Shown piece after piece: positions 34,892 through 43,180 of a DNA stretch of 64,000 nucleotides. Under the pieces are notes generated by a model that was not told where the DNA came from, made no database searches, and saw only the letters and a program-made list of their open reading frames with translations. The stretch's first letter is position 1, and the number at the start of each line of letters is the position of its first letter. The translations under genes were made by a program, and so were the position numbers. The DNA is taken from the NCBI GenBank assembly GCA_002342665.1, contig DDQK01000025.1:91491-155490 (forward strand). Direction: 5' to 3'. This DNA comes from Prevotella sp. UBA2444 (GTDB taxonomy: Bacteria > Bacteroidota > Bacteroidia > Bacteroidales > Bacteroidaceae).

Positions 34892-36808
34892 ATGAGAAAG
34901 AAAATCTTAAAATTCTGGATGCTCGCCCTGACGATGATGCTGGGCCTGGCATCGTGTTCGGAAAAGGACAACAATTCCGGTGATACCACTCCTGTTGAGG
35001 AGAGTTCAACCATCTCCGTGTTCCAAGACTGGCGCAGCTACAACGTGCCCGTATTCATCGATGCTGCCATCAGCGGTGTGGACGAAGACTTTACTGCCGT
35101 GCTGAAGAAGCAGTTCCCCACAGCCGCTGACATCGCAACGGCACGGCTGGCCATCGTCTCGGCCGACCACCTGACGGCAGATGCCGCGACGCTGAAGGCG
35201 ATCTATGACGGCGGCGGCATCATTGCCGTGGTACACCCGACGGAGGCCAAGCTGCAGTCACTGATGGAGACGCTGGGCAACCGGCACTACCTGCCCACTT
35301 ACAACGGCTATGACATCCTGCTCTATGCCTTCACCAAACACTTCCACCACTACACCCTGCTGGAGGATGACCCCGAACTGGACGCCGACCAGCACAACGA
35401 GGAGCGGGCGGTCAGCCAAGAGGACTGGAACGACGTGCTAAAGGGCAGTAACAAGTTGGAGAATGTAAAGGATTTCTTCAGCAACAACAGCCTGCACTAC
35501 AGCGACAACAATGCGGACTTCAACGAGAACCACTATCAGATACACATCGCACCGTTCGTGAGCTGGGTGGCCGAACAGCTCACCGCCGAGGCTAAGGCAT
35601 CCACCCGTGCCGCCGACCAGCAGGAGGAGTTGAGCCGCTACTACACGGAATATCGCACGACGTTCCCCATCAAGCTCTACAACAGGATAGACAAGGGCAC
35701 ACTTTGCGACGAAGACCGGCTGGACAAGAACGGCGTGTGCGAGTTGAACTACAAGATCTTCCCCATCTACGTGCTCAGTTGCAATCCGGGCGACGCCCCT
35801 GGCGACTACTACATCGTGGAGGGAACGGTGAACGTGCAGAACGACAAACTGTGGGGCCCCTACATGCAGAGCCACGGTGGAACGAATGACCGTGTCATCG
35901 GCTACTTTATGAGAAACGCCAAGTTCGACTATCAGCTGCGCAACACTGACGGCTCGAAGATCGACGGCCTGAGATTCTTCAAAGACCCGTCGCCCACAAC
36001 CACTGAGGGCAGCAAGACCTACACCGTAGGCACGACGTGGAGCATTGGCGGCTCCCTGTCGGTCGGTTGCTCGGAGAAACAAGGAGGTAGCGGTTCGGTC
36101 GGCTTCAACTTCGGCTACAGCAAGACAAACACCACGAGCGAGACGCTGAGCGACATCAGGGTGGAGCAGACCGTCGACGGCGCGGACGTAGGCTACAAGT
36201 ATATCACACAGAACCTCAACCCGTCGGATCGCGACTACGACAAACTCGACCGCGACTATCCCGCCCTGTGCCGTGGCAACTTCATCGCCACCAACACCTG
36301 GGTGTGGAAGATACCCTACGGCAAGAGTAACGTCACCGACGGCTCGAAAACACAGTTCCAGATGACCGTCAATTTCACCGGCGAGTGGGGTTCGTACAAC
36401 TGGTGGCGCGGTGCTTCGTGGGGCTATGACCACACCTTCACCAACGACAATGGCAAGACCCTCTCCTACACGCAGATCATCGGCACCCCCATGCGCCAGC
36501 CTTTCGGTGTGTTAGCCCTGAAGAACGCCGCCAACAACACCGTGGCCGACATCAAGATATGGCGACAGGACGATGCTGCCGACGCCCAGCCCTATGCCAC
36601 CATCCAGTCGTCGTACAACGTCAACGAGGTGGCCAAGGCGAAGCTGGTCACGGGCAAGTACCGTCTGGAGTGGAACACCTACGATGCCAACCAGGGCAAC
36701 AAACTGACGGGCACCTGGGTATATGAGAACGTAGAAGTCAAGCAGGGTGTCACCGAGCAGGATGCCACTACCGAAATCTCTACCATCAACGCCAAGGAGA
36801 AGGAATAA
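34892..36808 (+). CDS. Leukocidin/alpha-hemolysin-like lipoprotein, copy 1
   Basis: 638-residue lipoprotein (lipobox LASC, Cys22). Residues about 45-150 form an alpha/beta domain (ISVFQDWRSYNVPVFIDAAI; ARLAIVSADHL; GGGIIAVVHPTEAK) that I cannot name. The C-terminal half looks like the leukocidin/hemolysin beta-barrel pore-forming toxins: an amphipathic strand pair at about 373-420 (SKTYTVGTTWSIGGSLSVG and GSVGFNFGYSKTNTTSETL) corresponds to the pre-stem, then a WVWKIPYGKSN strand, aromatic cap/rim-like NFTGEWGSYNWWRGASWGY, and the closing KYRLEWNT...TWVYENVEVKQG strands, similar in pattern to LukS/LukF and alpha-hemolysin ends. Family assignment is from pattern memory only. Roughly three quarters of residues (by eye) match copy 2 at 44664. 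It ends in a strong terminator. Confidence 0.7.
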   Translation: MRKKILKFWMLALTMMLGLASCSEKDNNSGDTTPVEESSTISVFQDWRSYNVPVFIDAAISGVDEDFTAVLKKQFPTAADIATARLAIVSADHLTADAATLKAIYDGGGIIAVVHPTEAKLQSLMETLGNRHYLPTYNGYDILLYAFTKHFHHYTLLEDDPELDADQHNEERAVSQEDWNDVLKGSNKLENVKDFFSNNSLHYSDNNADFNENHYQIHIAPFVSWVAEQLTAEAKASTRAADQQEELSRYYTEYRTTFPIKLYNRIDKGTLCDEDRLDKNGVCELNYKIFPIYVLSCNPGDAPGDYYIVEGTVNVQNDKLWGPYMQSHGGTNDRVIGYFMRNAKFDYQLRNTDGSKIDGLRFFKDPSPTTTEGSKTYTVGTTWSIGGSLSVGCSEKQGGSGSVGFNFGYSKTNTTSETLSDIRVEQTVDGADVGYKYITQNLNPSDRDYDKLDRDYPALCRGNFIATNTWVWKIPYGKSNVTDGSKTQFQMTVNFTGEWGSYNWWRGASWGYDHTFTNDNGKTLSYTQIIGTPMRQPFGVLALKNAANNTVADIKIWRQDDAADAQPYATIQSSYNVNEVAKAKLVTGKYRLEWNTYDANQGNKLTGTWVYENVEVKQGVTEQDATTEISTINAKEKE

Positions 36809-36869
36809 GCATTCCGCAGGGTTGCGCCAAGTTCGCATAGCGTTCGTGCATCTCCCCGTCCTGTAAGCC

Positions 36870-36916
36870 AAGGGCAAGTTTTCCCGCCGAGGAGAGAAAA
36901 CTTGCCCTTTTCCTTT
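36870..36916 (+). terminator. Terminator of leukocidin-like copy 1
   Basis: Perfect 14-base arms AAGGGCAAGTTTTC (36870-36883) and GAAAACTTGCCCTT (36896-36909), then TTCCTTT. The right arm is the third copy of the AGAAAACTTGCCCTTTTCCTT repeat. Confidence 0.85.
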
Positions 36917-36944
36917 GCCGTTTCATTTTTTCTTATTACCTTTG
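36914..36944 (+). promoter_or_regulatory. Probable promoter of the methyltransferase transcript
   Basis: TTTG (36914-36917), 19-base spacer, TACCTTTG (36937-36944), directly downstream of and slightly overlapping the terminator of the previous gene. The leader to the methyltransferase start at 37322 would be about 375 bases. Confidence 0.65.
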
Positions 36945-37321
36945 CCCACTGAACACCGCTCTGAAGGCCTGGCAGGCTGAGGGAGAAGCAGCGACTACGC
37001 TGCCCCACCCCGCCCTGACCGCGAAGCCCGGCAAGCCGAAGCGACGGCGGCGGTGCGACTTTTGAGGGTAAAACAATAACAGCATTAGCAGTTATTCGGC
37101 GTGTCTGAAAGGTGAGATGTTTAGAACACAGCCCATATAACGATAAATGACTAATGTCTGCGCTCAGATAGCGTGGACATGTCACTTATCTATATGGACG
37201 GGTATTATCTCACCACCTCAGACACGGATAAGCGTGGTTCACGCTTTTTCCGTGTCTTATTGGTTGGTGATGGTTGTACCTGTAATCCCGATAAGTGCTA
37301 TGCTCCTAAAGCTATCAGAGT
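36945..37321 (+). other. Long structured leader before the methyltransferase gene
   Basis: No recognised gene. A 68-codon ORF starts at 37173 and overlaps the methyltransferase start by 58 bases; its product (opening MDMSLIYMDGYYLTTSDTDK) is not known to me and it has no clear ribosome-binding site. Inside it, GACACGGATAAGCGTG (37221-37236) and CACGCTTTTTCCGTGTC (37240-37256) form a long stem-loop with a 3-base loop, followed by TTATTGG. This could be an attenuator or a leader-peptide control of methyltransferase expression. The first 130 bases are GC-rich and resemble degraded coding sequence. Confidence 0.4.
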
Positions 37322-40072
37322 ATGGCAAAGAAAATCCAGCTGGGCTACAAGGAGATCGAGGATCGCTTGCAGTCGCTGAAACGTACATCATTATCAGCCG
37401 ATGAGATCGGCTATCAGTTGCTATATGCCTTTGGCAAGAGTGAGAGGGACATCCAGCGCTATAAGGAGGGCAAGGGTGTGCTCAAGACCTTTGACGGCCT
37501 GCTTATCAAGGGTTTGTTCTGTTATCGGGGTACAACAGCCACAAGATTGACTGAGGAACTTGAACGTCTGAAGCGGGACATTCAGGTGGTGAAGGCTGCG
37601 CCCAAGATTGTAGCCGTCAGCGATGGACAGACGCTGCTGGCCTATGACCTGCGCGAAAAGGATACGTATGAGAATCCACTTGAGCGAGTGTATTGCGACT
37701 TCGCTTTCTTCTATCCGCTGATGGATGTGGAGCGTGTTCACTATGTGGAGGAAAGCCCTGCCGACGTGAAGGCTGCCGAGAAATTGGCCAAGCTGCACGA
37801 CGAGTTGCGTGCCTACAACGAGTTCCGCTCTGACAGCGACCTGCACGACCTGAATATCTTCATAACCCGACTGCTATTCTGCTTCTTTGCTGAAGATACA
37901 GGTATCTTCGAGGGCAATCTGTTTACAGACAGCATCCAGCGGTTTACGAAGCCCGACGGCTCAGACCTCTCGCAATACTTAGACGAGTCGTTCAATGTGA
38001 TGGATCTCTCGCTACGCCCCATGACCATTCCCAGCATTGTGAAGCAGTTCCCATACGTGAATGGTGGTCTCTTCTCGCGACGCATCCAGATTCCGAGGAT
38101 GGGAGCCAAGGCCAGGAAAATTATCATCGAGTGCGGTGAACTGGATTGGAAGGACATCAACCCCGACATCTTCGGAAGCATGATTCAGGCGGTGGTGAAT
38201 CCTGAGGAACGCGCCAATCAGGGCATGCACTATACGTCGGTGCCCAACATCATGAAGGTGATCAATCCGCTGTTTATGGACGAACTGCGAGGTGAGTACA
38301 ACCGCCTAAATGAGCAGTATGAGCAGAAGCGTCAGATGAAGGAGATCGGAGCCATCACCACGAAGCAATTCTACGAGGAATGTAAGCAGATCAAGAAGCG
38401 TGGCGATGCCTTACTGAAGCGCATGAGCCGTATGAAGTTCTTCGATCCTGCTTGCGGTAGTGGCAACTTCCTCATCATCACCTACAAGTGTCTGCGTTTC
38501 CTCGAGATGGATATCCTCTCGTTGCAGCGCAAGTGTACGCCGGAGGGTGAAATCCTGTTTGTGGATAACAGCGTCATCATCCTCAGTCAGTTCTATGGAA
38601 TCGAGTTGCTCGACTTCCCCCACGAGGTGGCCATGCTCTCCCTCTGGCTGGCTGAGCATCAGATGAACACTAAACTCAACGAAAACTTTGGCGTCAACAC
38701 CAAAGCCCTGCCCCTGAAGAACATCACCCAAATCGTCTGTGGCAATGCCTGCCGGATAGATTGGAACGAAGTTTGTCCGCATACACCGGAGGAAGAGGTC
38801 TTTGTGTTTGGCAATCCGCCGTATTTGGGGAGCAGTATGCAAGATGAAAGCCAAAAAGCTGATTTGGAATATGTATGTGGCAAGTTCCAAAACTATAAGA
38901 ACCTTGATTATATTGCGAACTGGTTCTATCTTGGCACCTTATATATAAGGGGTACAAAAGCTAAGTGTGCATTTGTCAGTACAAACTCAATTTGCCAAGG
39001 AGATTCTGTTGCTCTTCTTTGGCCAAATGTATTTAATAATGGTGTAGAGATAAACTTTGCCTACCAGTCGTTCAAATGGTCAAATAATGCAAAATACAAT
39101 GCGATGGTTATGGTCGTAATAATCGGTCTCTCTATTCAAAGCAATAATTTAAAAACTTTATACAATTCAGAGCAACATTGCACAAAATGTCAAAATATTA
39201 ATGCTTACCTTTTAGATGGACCAAATATCATCATATCAAGAAATAGCAGTCCTATCTCAAATCTCCCTGAAATGGTTTTTGGTAATAAACCTACAGATGG
39301 AGGCTTTTTGATATTGGATAAAAATGAAAAAGATTCTGTAATCAATGAATATCCAGAAGCTGAAAGATTCATAAGAAAATATCATGGAGCAGACAGTTTC
39401 TTGTATGGAGATGTTCGTTATTGCTTGTGGATTAAAGAAGAGTTGGCAGGTAAAGCCTATTCAATACCGCCAATAAAAAGGAGACTTGATAAAGTTAGAG
39501 AGTTCCGATTAAAAAGTAAAGCAGATAGCACTGTACAATATGCTGATAGACCGTACTTGTTTAAACAAAGAGCACATCAGGATACAGAAGCGATAATAGT
39601 TCCTGGTACTTCTTCAGAAAGAAGAAAATATATACCCATTGGTATAGTTGGCAAGGATGTTATATTGTCGAATTCCACACAAGTGGTATATAATGCTAAT
39701 ACCTTTGTTTTTGGGCTTTTGAGCACTAGAATTCATGTTATTTGGGTTGCGACTATAGGTGGTAAACTCGAGACTCGCTATCGCTATACCAATCTCTGCT
39801 ACAACTCTTTCCCCTTCCCAAAAATCTCTGCCGAGAAGAAAGAAGAAATCAAGCAGGCGGCAGAGGAGGTATTAGTGACGCGTGAGTTCTACCCCGACAA
39901 GACCTTGGCCGACCTTTACGACCCTGACAAGATGCCACAGGACTTACGTGAGGTTCACGCCCGACTGGACGACATCGTGGAGAGTTGCTATCCCGGCTAC
40001 CCCTTCGCCTCAGACGAAGCCCGCCTGGAGTGCCTATTTAAGCTATATGAAAAGATGACGGTGAAGAAATGA
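37322..40072 (+). CDS. N6-adenine DNA methyltransferase of the MmeI/YeeA type
   Basis: 916 residues. Methylase motif I is DPACGSGNF (about 375-383) and motif IV NPPY (about 497-500), the gamma-type adenine N6-methyltransferase signature. The N-terminal ~170 residues align with the MmeI-type nuclease region, but the E-x-K of the usual GxLLVExKSxG strand is replaced (DGLLIKGLFCYRG), so the nuclease looks inactive and cutting must come from another subunit. RLLFCFFAEDTGIFEGNLFTD (about 180-200) is the family's helical linker. Codons about 500-810 (nt about 38830-39760) are sharply AT-rich and cover the target-recognition domain; flanks are GC-rich, so this segment seems exchanged. The gene starts a locus with helicase and GIY-YIG nuclease; a vapBC pair on the opposite strand interrupts it. 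Confidence 0.88.
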   Translation: MAKKIQLGYKEIEDRLQSLKRTSLSADEIGYQLLYAFGKSERDIQRYKEGKGVLKTFDGLLIKGLFCYRGTTATRLTEELERLKRDIQVVKAAPKIVAVSDGQTLLAYDLREKDTYENPLERVYCDFAFFYPLMDVERVHYVEESPADVKAAEKLAKLHDELRAYNEFRSDSDLHDLNIFITRLLFCFFAEDTGIFEGNLFTDSIQRFTKPDGSDLSQYLDESFNVMDLSLRPMTIPSIVKQFPYVNGGLFSRRIQIPRMGAKARKIIIECGELDWKDINPDIFGSMIQAVVNPEERANQGMHYTSVPNIMKVINPLFMDELRGEYNRLNEQYEQKRQMKEIGAITTKQFYEECKQIKKRGDALLKRMSRMKFFDPACGSGNFLIITYKCLRFLEMDILSLQRKCTPEGEILFVDNSVIILSQFYGIELLDFPHEVAMLSLWLAEHQMNTKLNENFGVNTKALPLKNITQIVCGNACRIDWNEVCPHTPEEEVFVFGNPPYLGSSMQDESQKADLEYVCGKFQNYKNLDYIANWFYLGTLYIRGTKAKCAFVSTNSICQGDSVALLWPNVFNNGVEINFAYQSFKWSNNAKYNAMVMVVIIGLSIQSNNLKTLYNSEQHCTKCQNINAYLLDGPNIIISRNSSPISNLPEMVFGNKPTDGGFLILDKNEKDSVINEYPEAERFIRKYHGADSFLYGDVRYCLWIKEELAGKAYSIPPIKRRLDKVREFRLKSKADSTVQYADRPYLFKQRAHQDTEAIIVPGTSSERRKYIPIGIVGKDVILSNSTQVVYNANTFVFGLLSTRIHVIWVATIGGKLETRYRYTNLCYNSFPFPKISAEKKEEIKQAAEEVLVTREFYPDKTLADLYDPDKMPQDLREVHARLDDIVESCYPGYPFASDEARLECLFKLYEKMTVKK

Positions 40073-40083
40073 ATAAAAGATTA

Positions 40084-40500
40084 TTATTTCATCCAGTTTT
40101 CAATCTTCAGCCCTGGAATACGACTGAAATGTTCCACATTGCCTGTCACGATAATGAGGTCTTCTTCAAGTGCTGTTGCAGCAATGAACGTATCCATATC
40201 GCCAATCTTCTGTCCCTTGCTCTCCAGCAACCAGCGTATCTCGCCATACTTGCGAAGGGATTTTATGCTATATTGCTCGAAAAGATTCATAATTTCCAAA
40301 ACATCGTCGAAATGCTCCTCTCTTCCAGACTTGTAAGCACCAAAATACAACTCTGCAAGAGTAATGTCAGAAATCTTACATTCATCAACTCCTACCTGCC
40401 TGATATGTTCGACTACGCTTGGCAGCCCCTTTATCAGGGCTATGCATGTGCATGTGTCAAGCAAATATCTTCCGTGTGTCAATGGCCGCATACTTACCAA
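40084..40500 (-). CDS. vapC: VapC-type PIN-domain toxin
   Basis: 138 residues (135 if ATG 40491 is used). PIN-domain RNase with the acidic residues in YLLDTCTCIALIKG (Asp15), DITLAELYFGA (Glu) and KGQKIGDMDTFIAATAL (two Asp). VapC toxins cleave initiator tRNA or rRNA loops in known cases; the target here is unknown. It overlaps the antitoxin gene by 7 bases, and its end lies 11 bases from the methyltransferase stop on the opposite strand. Confidence 0.9.
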   Translation of the reverse strand: MVSMRPLTHGRYLLDTCTCIALIKGLPSVVEHIRQVGVDECKISDITLAELYFGAYKSGREEHFDDVLEIMNLFEQYSIKSLRKYGEIRWLLESKGQKIGDMDTFIAATALEEDLIIVTGNVEHFSRIPGLKIENWMK

Positions 40501-40799
40501 GTTTCTACTTCTTTCACCATTTCAGGCCCTTGCCGTAATTCGTTAGCAATCTCAATAGGACTTTTCTCGCCTCCCCAGTCTTTATGGAAACGGGCAAGTG
40601 CAGCGTCTAACATGGCGTCAGAATTCTCTTTCCATGTAGGACGATTACTTGTATACTCCTGCCAAGACTTCTTTGCCTCCTCTTCCTCACGCTTCACCTG
40701 CTCAGACATCTGTTCTACCAACCATCGACGGTCATGGCGATCCAGCGTGTTTAGCATAGTGAGCAAGGCATCCATTGGTATCCTTCCTATTGTATTCAT
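40494..40799 (-). CDS. vapB: VapB-like antitoxin
   Basis: 101 residues. Its position directly upstream of and overlapping vapC, and a helical, charged sequence (WLVEQMSEQVKREEEEAKKSW) support an antitoxin. I see no clear AbrB or ribbon-helix-helix N-terminus; the family is similar to uncharacterised Bacteroidota antitoxins that end in WGGEKSPIEIANELR. A consensus promoter lies at 40856-40826. Confidence 0.75.
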   Translation of the reverse strand: MNTIGRIPMDALLTMLNTLDRHDRRWLVEQMSEQVKREEEEAKKSWQEYTSNRPTWKENSDAMLDAALARFHKDWGGEKSPIEIANELRQGPEMVKEVETW

Positions 40800-40825
40800 A
40801 CTAAAACATATTTATTTTATCGCTG

Positions 40826-40856
40826 CAAAGTTACGAATAAAATCTGAATAAACAAA
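40826..40856 (-). promoter_or_regulatory. vapBC promoter
   Basis: On the minus strand: TTTG (40856-40853), 19-base spacer, TAACTTTG (40833-40826), 26 bases before the vapB start. It ends 5 bases before the helicase ATG on the plus strand, so no room remains for a separate helicase promoter; the helicase is probably read through from the methyltransferase. Confidence 0.8.
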
Positions 40857-40861
40857 TAAAT

Positions 40862-42892
40862 ATGGAACAAAACTCAAATAATATCGTTGATATACGCTAC
40901 CAGCAGACTGGTGAGGCCAGTGCCACCAATGAGTTGGGAATGCGCGAGATGCAGGCCAAGGCATACGAGGCGCGTGACAAGCGGTTTCTGCTCATCAAGG
41001 CACCGCCGGCATCGGGTAAGAGTCGCGCCCTGATGTTCATCGCGCTCGATAAGTTGGAGCATCAGGGGCTGAAGCGAGTCGTAGTGGCCGTGCCGGAAAA
41101 GAGCATCGGGCGTTCATTCCAGAACACGAAGTTGAAGCCCTACGGATTCTTTGCTGACTGGGAGGTGGCTCCTTACTTCAACCTGACGGACGTGAAGAAC
41201 GAGAAGGACAAGAAAGGTCGCTTCATCGAGTTCTTCCGCCAGTCGAGGACGAAGATATTGGTCTGTGCCCATGCTACGTTGAGAAACGGCATGAAGGAGA
41301 TTTCGGACGAGGATTTCAACGACACGCTGCTGGCGATTGATGAGTTCCACCACACCTCGGCTGATGCCAACTCGAACCTGGGCGACGTGGTGCGCCGCGT
41401 GATGAATAACTCCACGGGGCATATCGTGGCTATGACCGGCTCATATTTCCGTGGCGATGGTATTCCTGTGCTGAGGGTGGAAGATGAAGCCCGTTTCTAT
41501 CCCGTCACCTATAACTACTATCAGCAGTTGAATGGCTATAAGTATCTGAAGAACCTCGTGCTGGGCTACCACTTCTATCACGGCTCGTATCTGGATCACA
41601 TCCAGGAGGTGCTGGACACAACGAAGAAGACCATCATCCATATACCCAGCGTAAATGCCAGGGCATCGACAGGTCTGGGCAAGTACGCCGAGACAGATGA
41701 GATTATGAAGAAGATTGGTACACTGGAATATAAGGACTATAATACGGGCATCTATCACATCCGCACTCAGGACGGACGACTGCTGAAGGTGGCCGACCTG
41801 GTGGAGGATGATATGAAGGAGCGCAATATGGTGCAGGGCTACCTGCAGCGGATGAAGCGCAAGGACGATATGGACATCATCATCGCCCTCGGCACCGCCA
41901 AGGAGGGCTTTGACTGGCAATGGTGTGAGGTGTGTCTGACGGTGGGTGTGCGCGGTTCGCTGACGGAGGTGATTCAGATTATAGGCCGATGCACTCGAGA
42001 CTGCGAGGGCAAGGAAACGGCGAAGTTCGTCAATCTGATAGCGATGCCGGAGGCAGAGCAGAGTGATGTGAAGGTGGCAGTGAACGACTTCCTGAAAGCC
42101 ATCACTGCCTCGCTGCTGATGGAACAGGTGATGGCTCCCAGTTGGCACTTCAAGACCGTGAAGGATGATGAAGACGATGATGACGAGAAGGGCAATCCGC
42201 TCAGGACGCTAATCGTGGAAGGATTGAAACCGCTGTCGAGCGAGAAGACAAAACTCATCGTGCAGGAGCAGTTGGACGACCTGAAGGCTGCAATCCTGCA
42301 AGACGACATGGTGGTACGGGCCATCAGCGGTTCTACGACGGCAGAGACCATCACACAAACCTTAATCCCAAAGGTGATTCGCGAACGCTATCCAGACTTG
42401 TCGGAGGGCGAAGTGGAGGAAGTGCGCCAGCGCGTGCTGCTCGACACAATGATCAAGGGTAGTGACATTGTGGACGAGAAGGGAGAGCCGATAGACATGA
42501 GTAAGGTGAGTGACGACGATGAACAGGAGAGTGAGGGCAACCGACTGATCAAGATTGCCAATCGGTTCGTGAACATCGACAAACTGAGCATCAATCTCAT
42601 TGACACCATCAACCCCTTCCAGCGAGCCTACGAGGTGCTGTCGAAATCGGTGGATGCGCCCACGCTGAAGATTATCCAGGACACGATAGCCGAACAGAAG
42701 TTCGACTTGACGCTGGAGCAGGCTATTACTATCTTTAAAGGACCGCTGAAGGAGTATGTCAAAGAGCACGACGGAAGGGTGCCAAGCATCGAAGACCCTA
42801 ACCCACAAGTAAGGGAGATGGCGGCTGCCTTGCAGATGATTAAGAATCTGAAGGCCAGACGGCTGGCAGGACTGGACTATGAGGAGAATTGA
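40862..42892 (+). CDS. DExH superfamily 2 helicase of the restriction locus (YeeB-like)
   Basis: 676 residues. Walker A APPASGKSRA (47-56), DExH box LLAIDEFHHT (about 156-165), motif III MTGSYFRGDG (about 195), and motif VI QIIGRCTRD (about 370) define a superfamily 2 ATP-dependent DNA translocase of the type found in type I/III restriction systems. No nuclease domain is visible, which fits a separate GIY-YIG nuclease gene downstream. The C-terminal ~250 residues (acidic linker DDEDDDDEKG, then helices) are family-specific. Eight 8-base AATTGAAG/AGTTGAAG repeats begin inside its last codons. Confidence 0.88.
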   Translation: MEQNSNNIVDIRYQQTGEASATNELGMREMQAKAYEARDKRFLLIKAPPASGKSRALMFIALDKLEHQGLKRVVVAVPEKSIGRSFQNTKLKPYGFFADWEVAPYFNLTDVKNEKDKKGRFIEFFRQSRTKILVCAHATLRNGMKEISDEDFNDTLLAIDEFHHTSADANSNLGDVVRRVMNNSTGHIVAMTGSYFRGDGIPVLRVEDEARFYPVTYNYYQQLNGYKYLKNLVLGYHFYHGSYLDHIQEVLDTTKKTIIHIPSVNARASTGLGKYAETDEIMKKIGTLEYKDYNTGIYHIRTQDGRLLKVADLVEDDMKERNMVQGYLQRMKRKDDMDIIIALGTAKEGFDWQWCEVCLTVGVRGSLTEVIQIIGRCTRDCEGKETAKFVNLIAMPEAEQSDVKVAVNDFLKAITASLLMEQVMAPSWHFKTVKDDEDDDDEKGNPLRTLIVEGLKPLSSEKTKLIVQEQLDDLKAAILQDDMVVRAISGSTTAETITQTLIPKVIRERYPDLSEGEVEEVRQRVLLDTMIKGSDIVDEKGEPIDMSKVSDDDEQESEGNRLIKIANRFVNIDKLSINLIDTINPFQRAYEVLSKSVDAPTLKIIQDTIAEQKFDLTLEQAITIFKGPLKEYVKEHDGRVPSIEDPNPQVREMAAALQMIKNLKARRLAGLDYEEN

Positions 42893-42950
42893 AGAATTGA
42901 AGAGTTGAAGAGTTGAAGAATTGAAGAGTTGAAGAATTGAAGAGTTGAAA
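42887..42950 (+). repeat. Eight-copy octamer tandem repeat before the nuclease genes
   Basis: Units of 8 bases, AATTGAAG or AGTTGAAG (order A A G G A G A G by the second base), run from the helicase stop codon to the start codon of the next gene. An 8-base unit is prone to slipped-strand copy changes and would alter the distance between the helicase stop and the next start. Similar motifs occur before rnfA and lptC in only two or three copies. Confidence 0.85.
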
Positions 42951-43174
42951 TGGAGTGGCCAAAAGAATTGTTAGAGATATTTGATGATCCGTTGCTGGAT
43001 GGAGTTCGCGCAAAGGTATCGGCACCGACAGCAGATGACCGGATGAGTCAGAAACTTGCTGAAGTCAGAGCGTGGATAGAACGCAATGGACGGGAGCCCC
43101 GACGGAACGGTGACCTGAAAGAGAAGATGATGTGGGCATCGATGACCGCCCTCAAAAACAAGAACCTGATGTAA
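42950..43174 (+). CDS. Small protein, probably the N-terminal piece of the GIY-YIG nuclease
   Basis: 74 residues: WPKELLEIFDDPLLDGV followed by MSQKLAEVRAWIERNGREPRRNGDLKEKMMWA and KNKNLM. The ELLEIFDDPLL motif recurs as ELESILDDPLL at the start of the next gene. In related systems, as I recall, both segments belong to one polypeptide (an ERNGREP-type domain, then the nuclease). The next ORF is in the same frame: only TAA-TAG-AGT separates this stop from the following ATG. It may be a split gene still working as two parts, or a nonsense-interrupted gene. Confidence 0.7.
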   Translation: MEWPKELLEIFDDPLLDGVRAKVSAPTADDRMSQKLAEVRAWIERNGREPRRNGDLKEKMMWASMTALKNKNLM

Positions 43175-43180
43175 TAGAGT

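Noticed and set aside
34892-36808. SusD-like or polysaccharide-utilisation lipoprotein
   Set aside because: No SusC/TonB-dependent transporter or glycosidase neighbours, no SusD tetratricopeptide pattern; the strand pattern fits a beta-barrel toxin better.
37322-40072. Self-sufficient type IIG restriction enzyme
   Set aside because: The strand that should carry the nuclease E-x-K reads LLIKGLFCYRG, and separate helicase and GIY-YIG genes follow, so a methylase subunit is more likely.
42887-42950. CRISPR-like array
   Set aside because: Units are contiguous 8-mers without spacers, and no cas genes are present. It is a simple tandem repeat.
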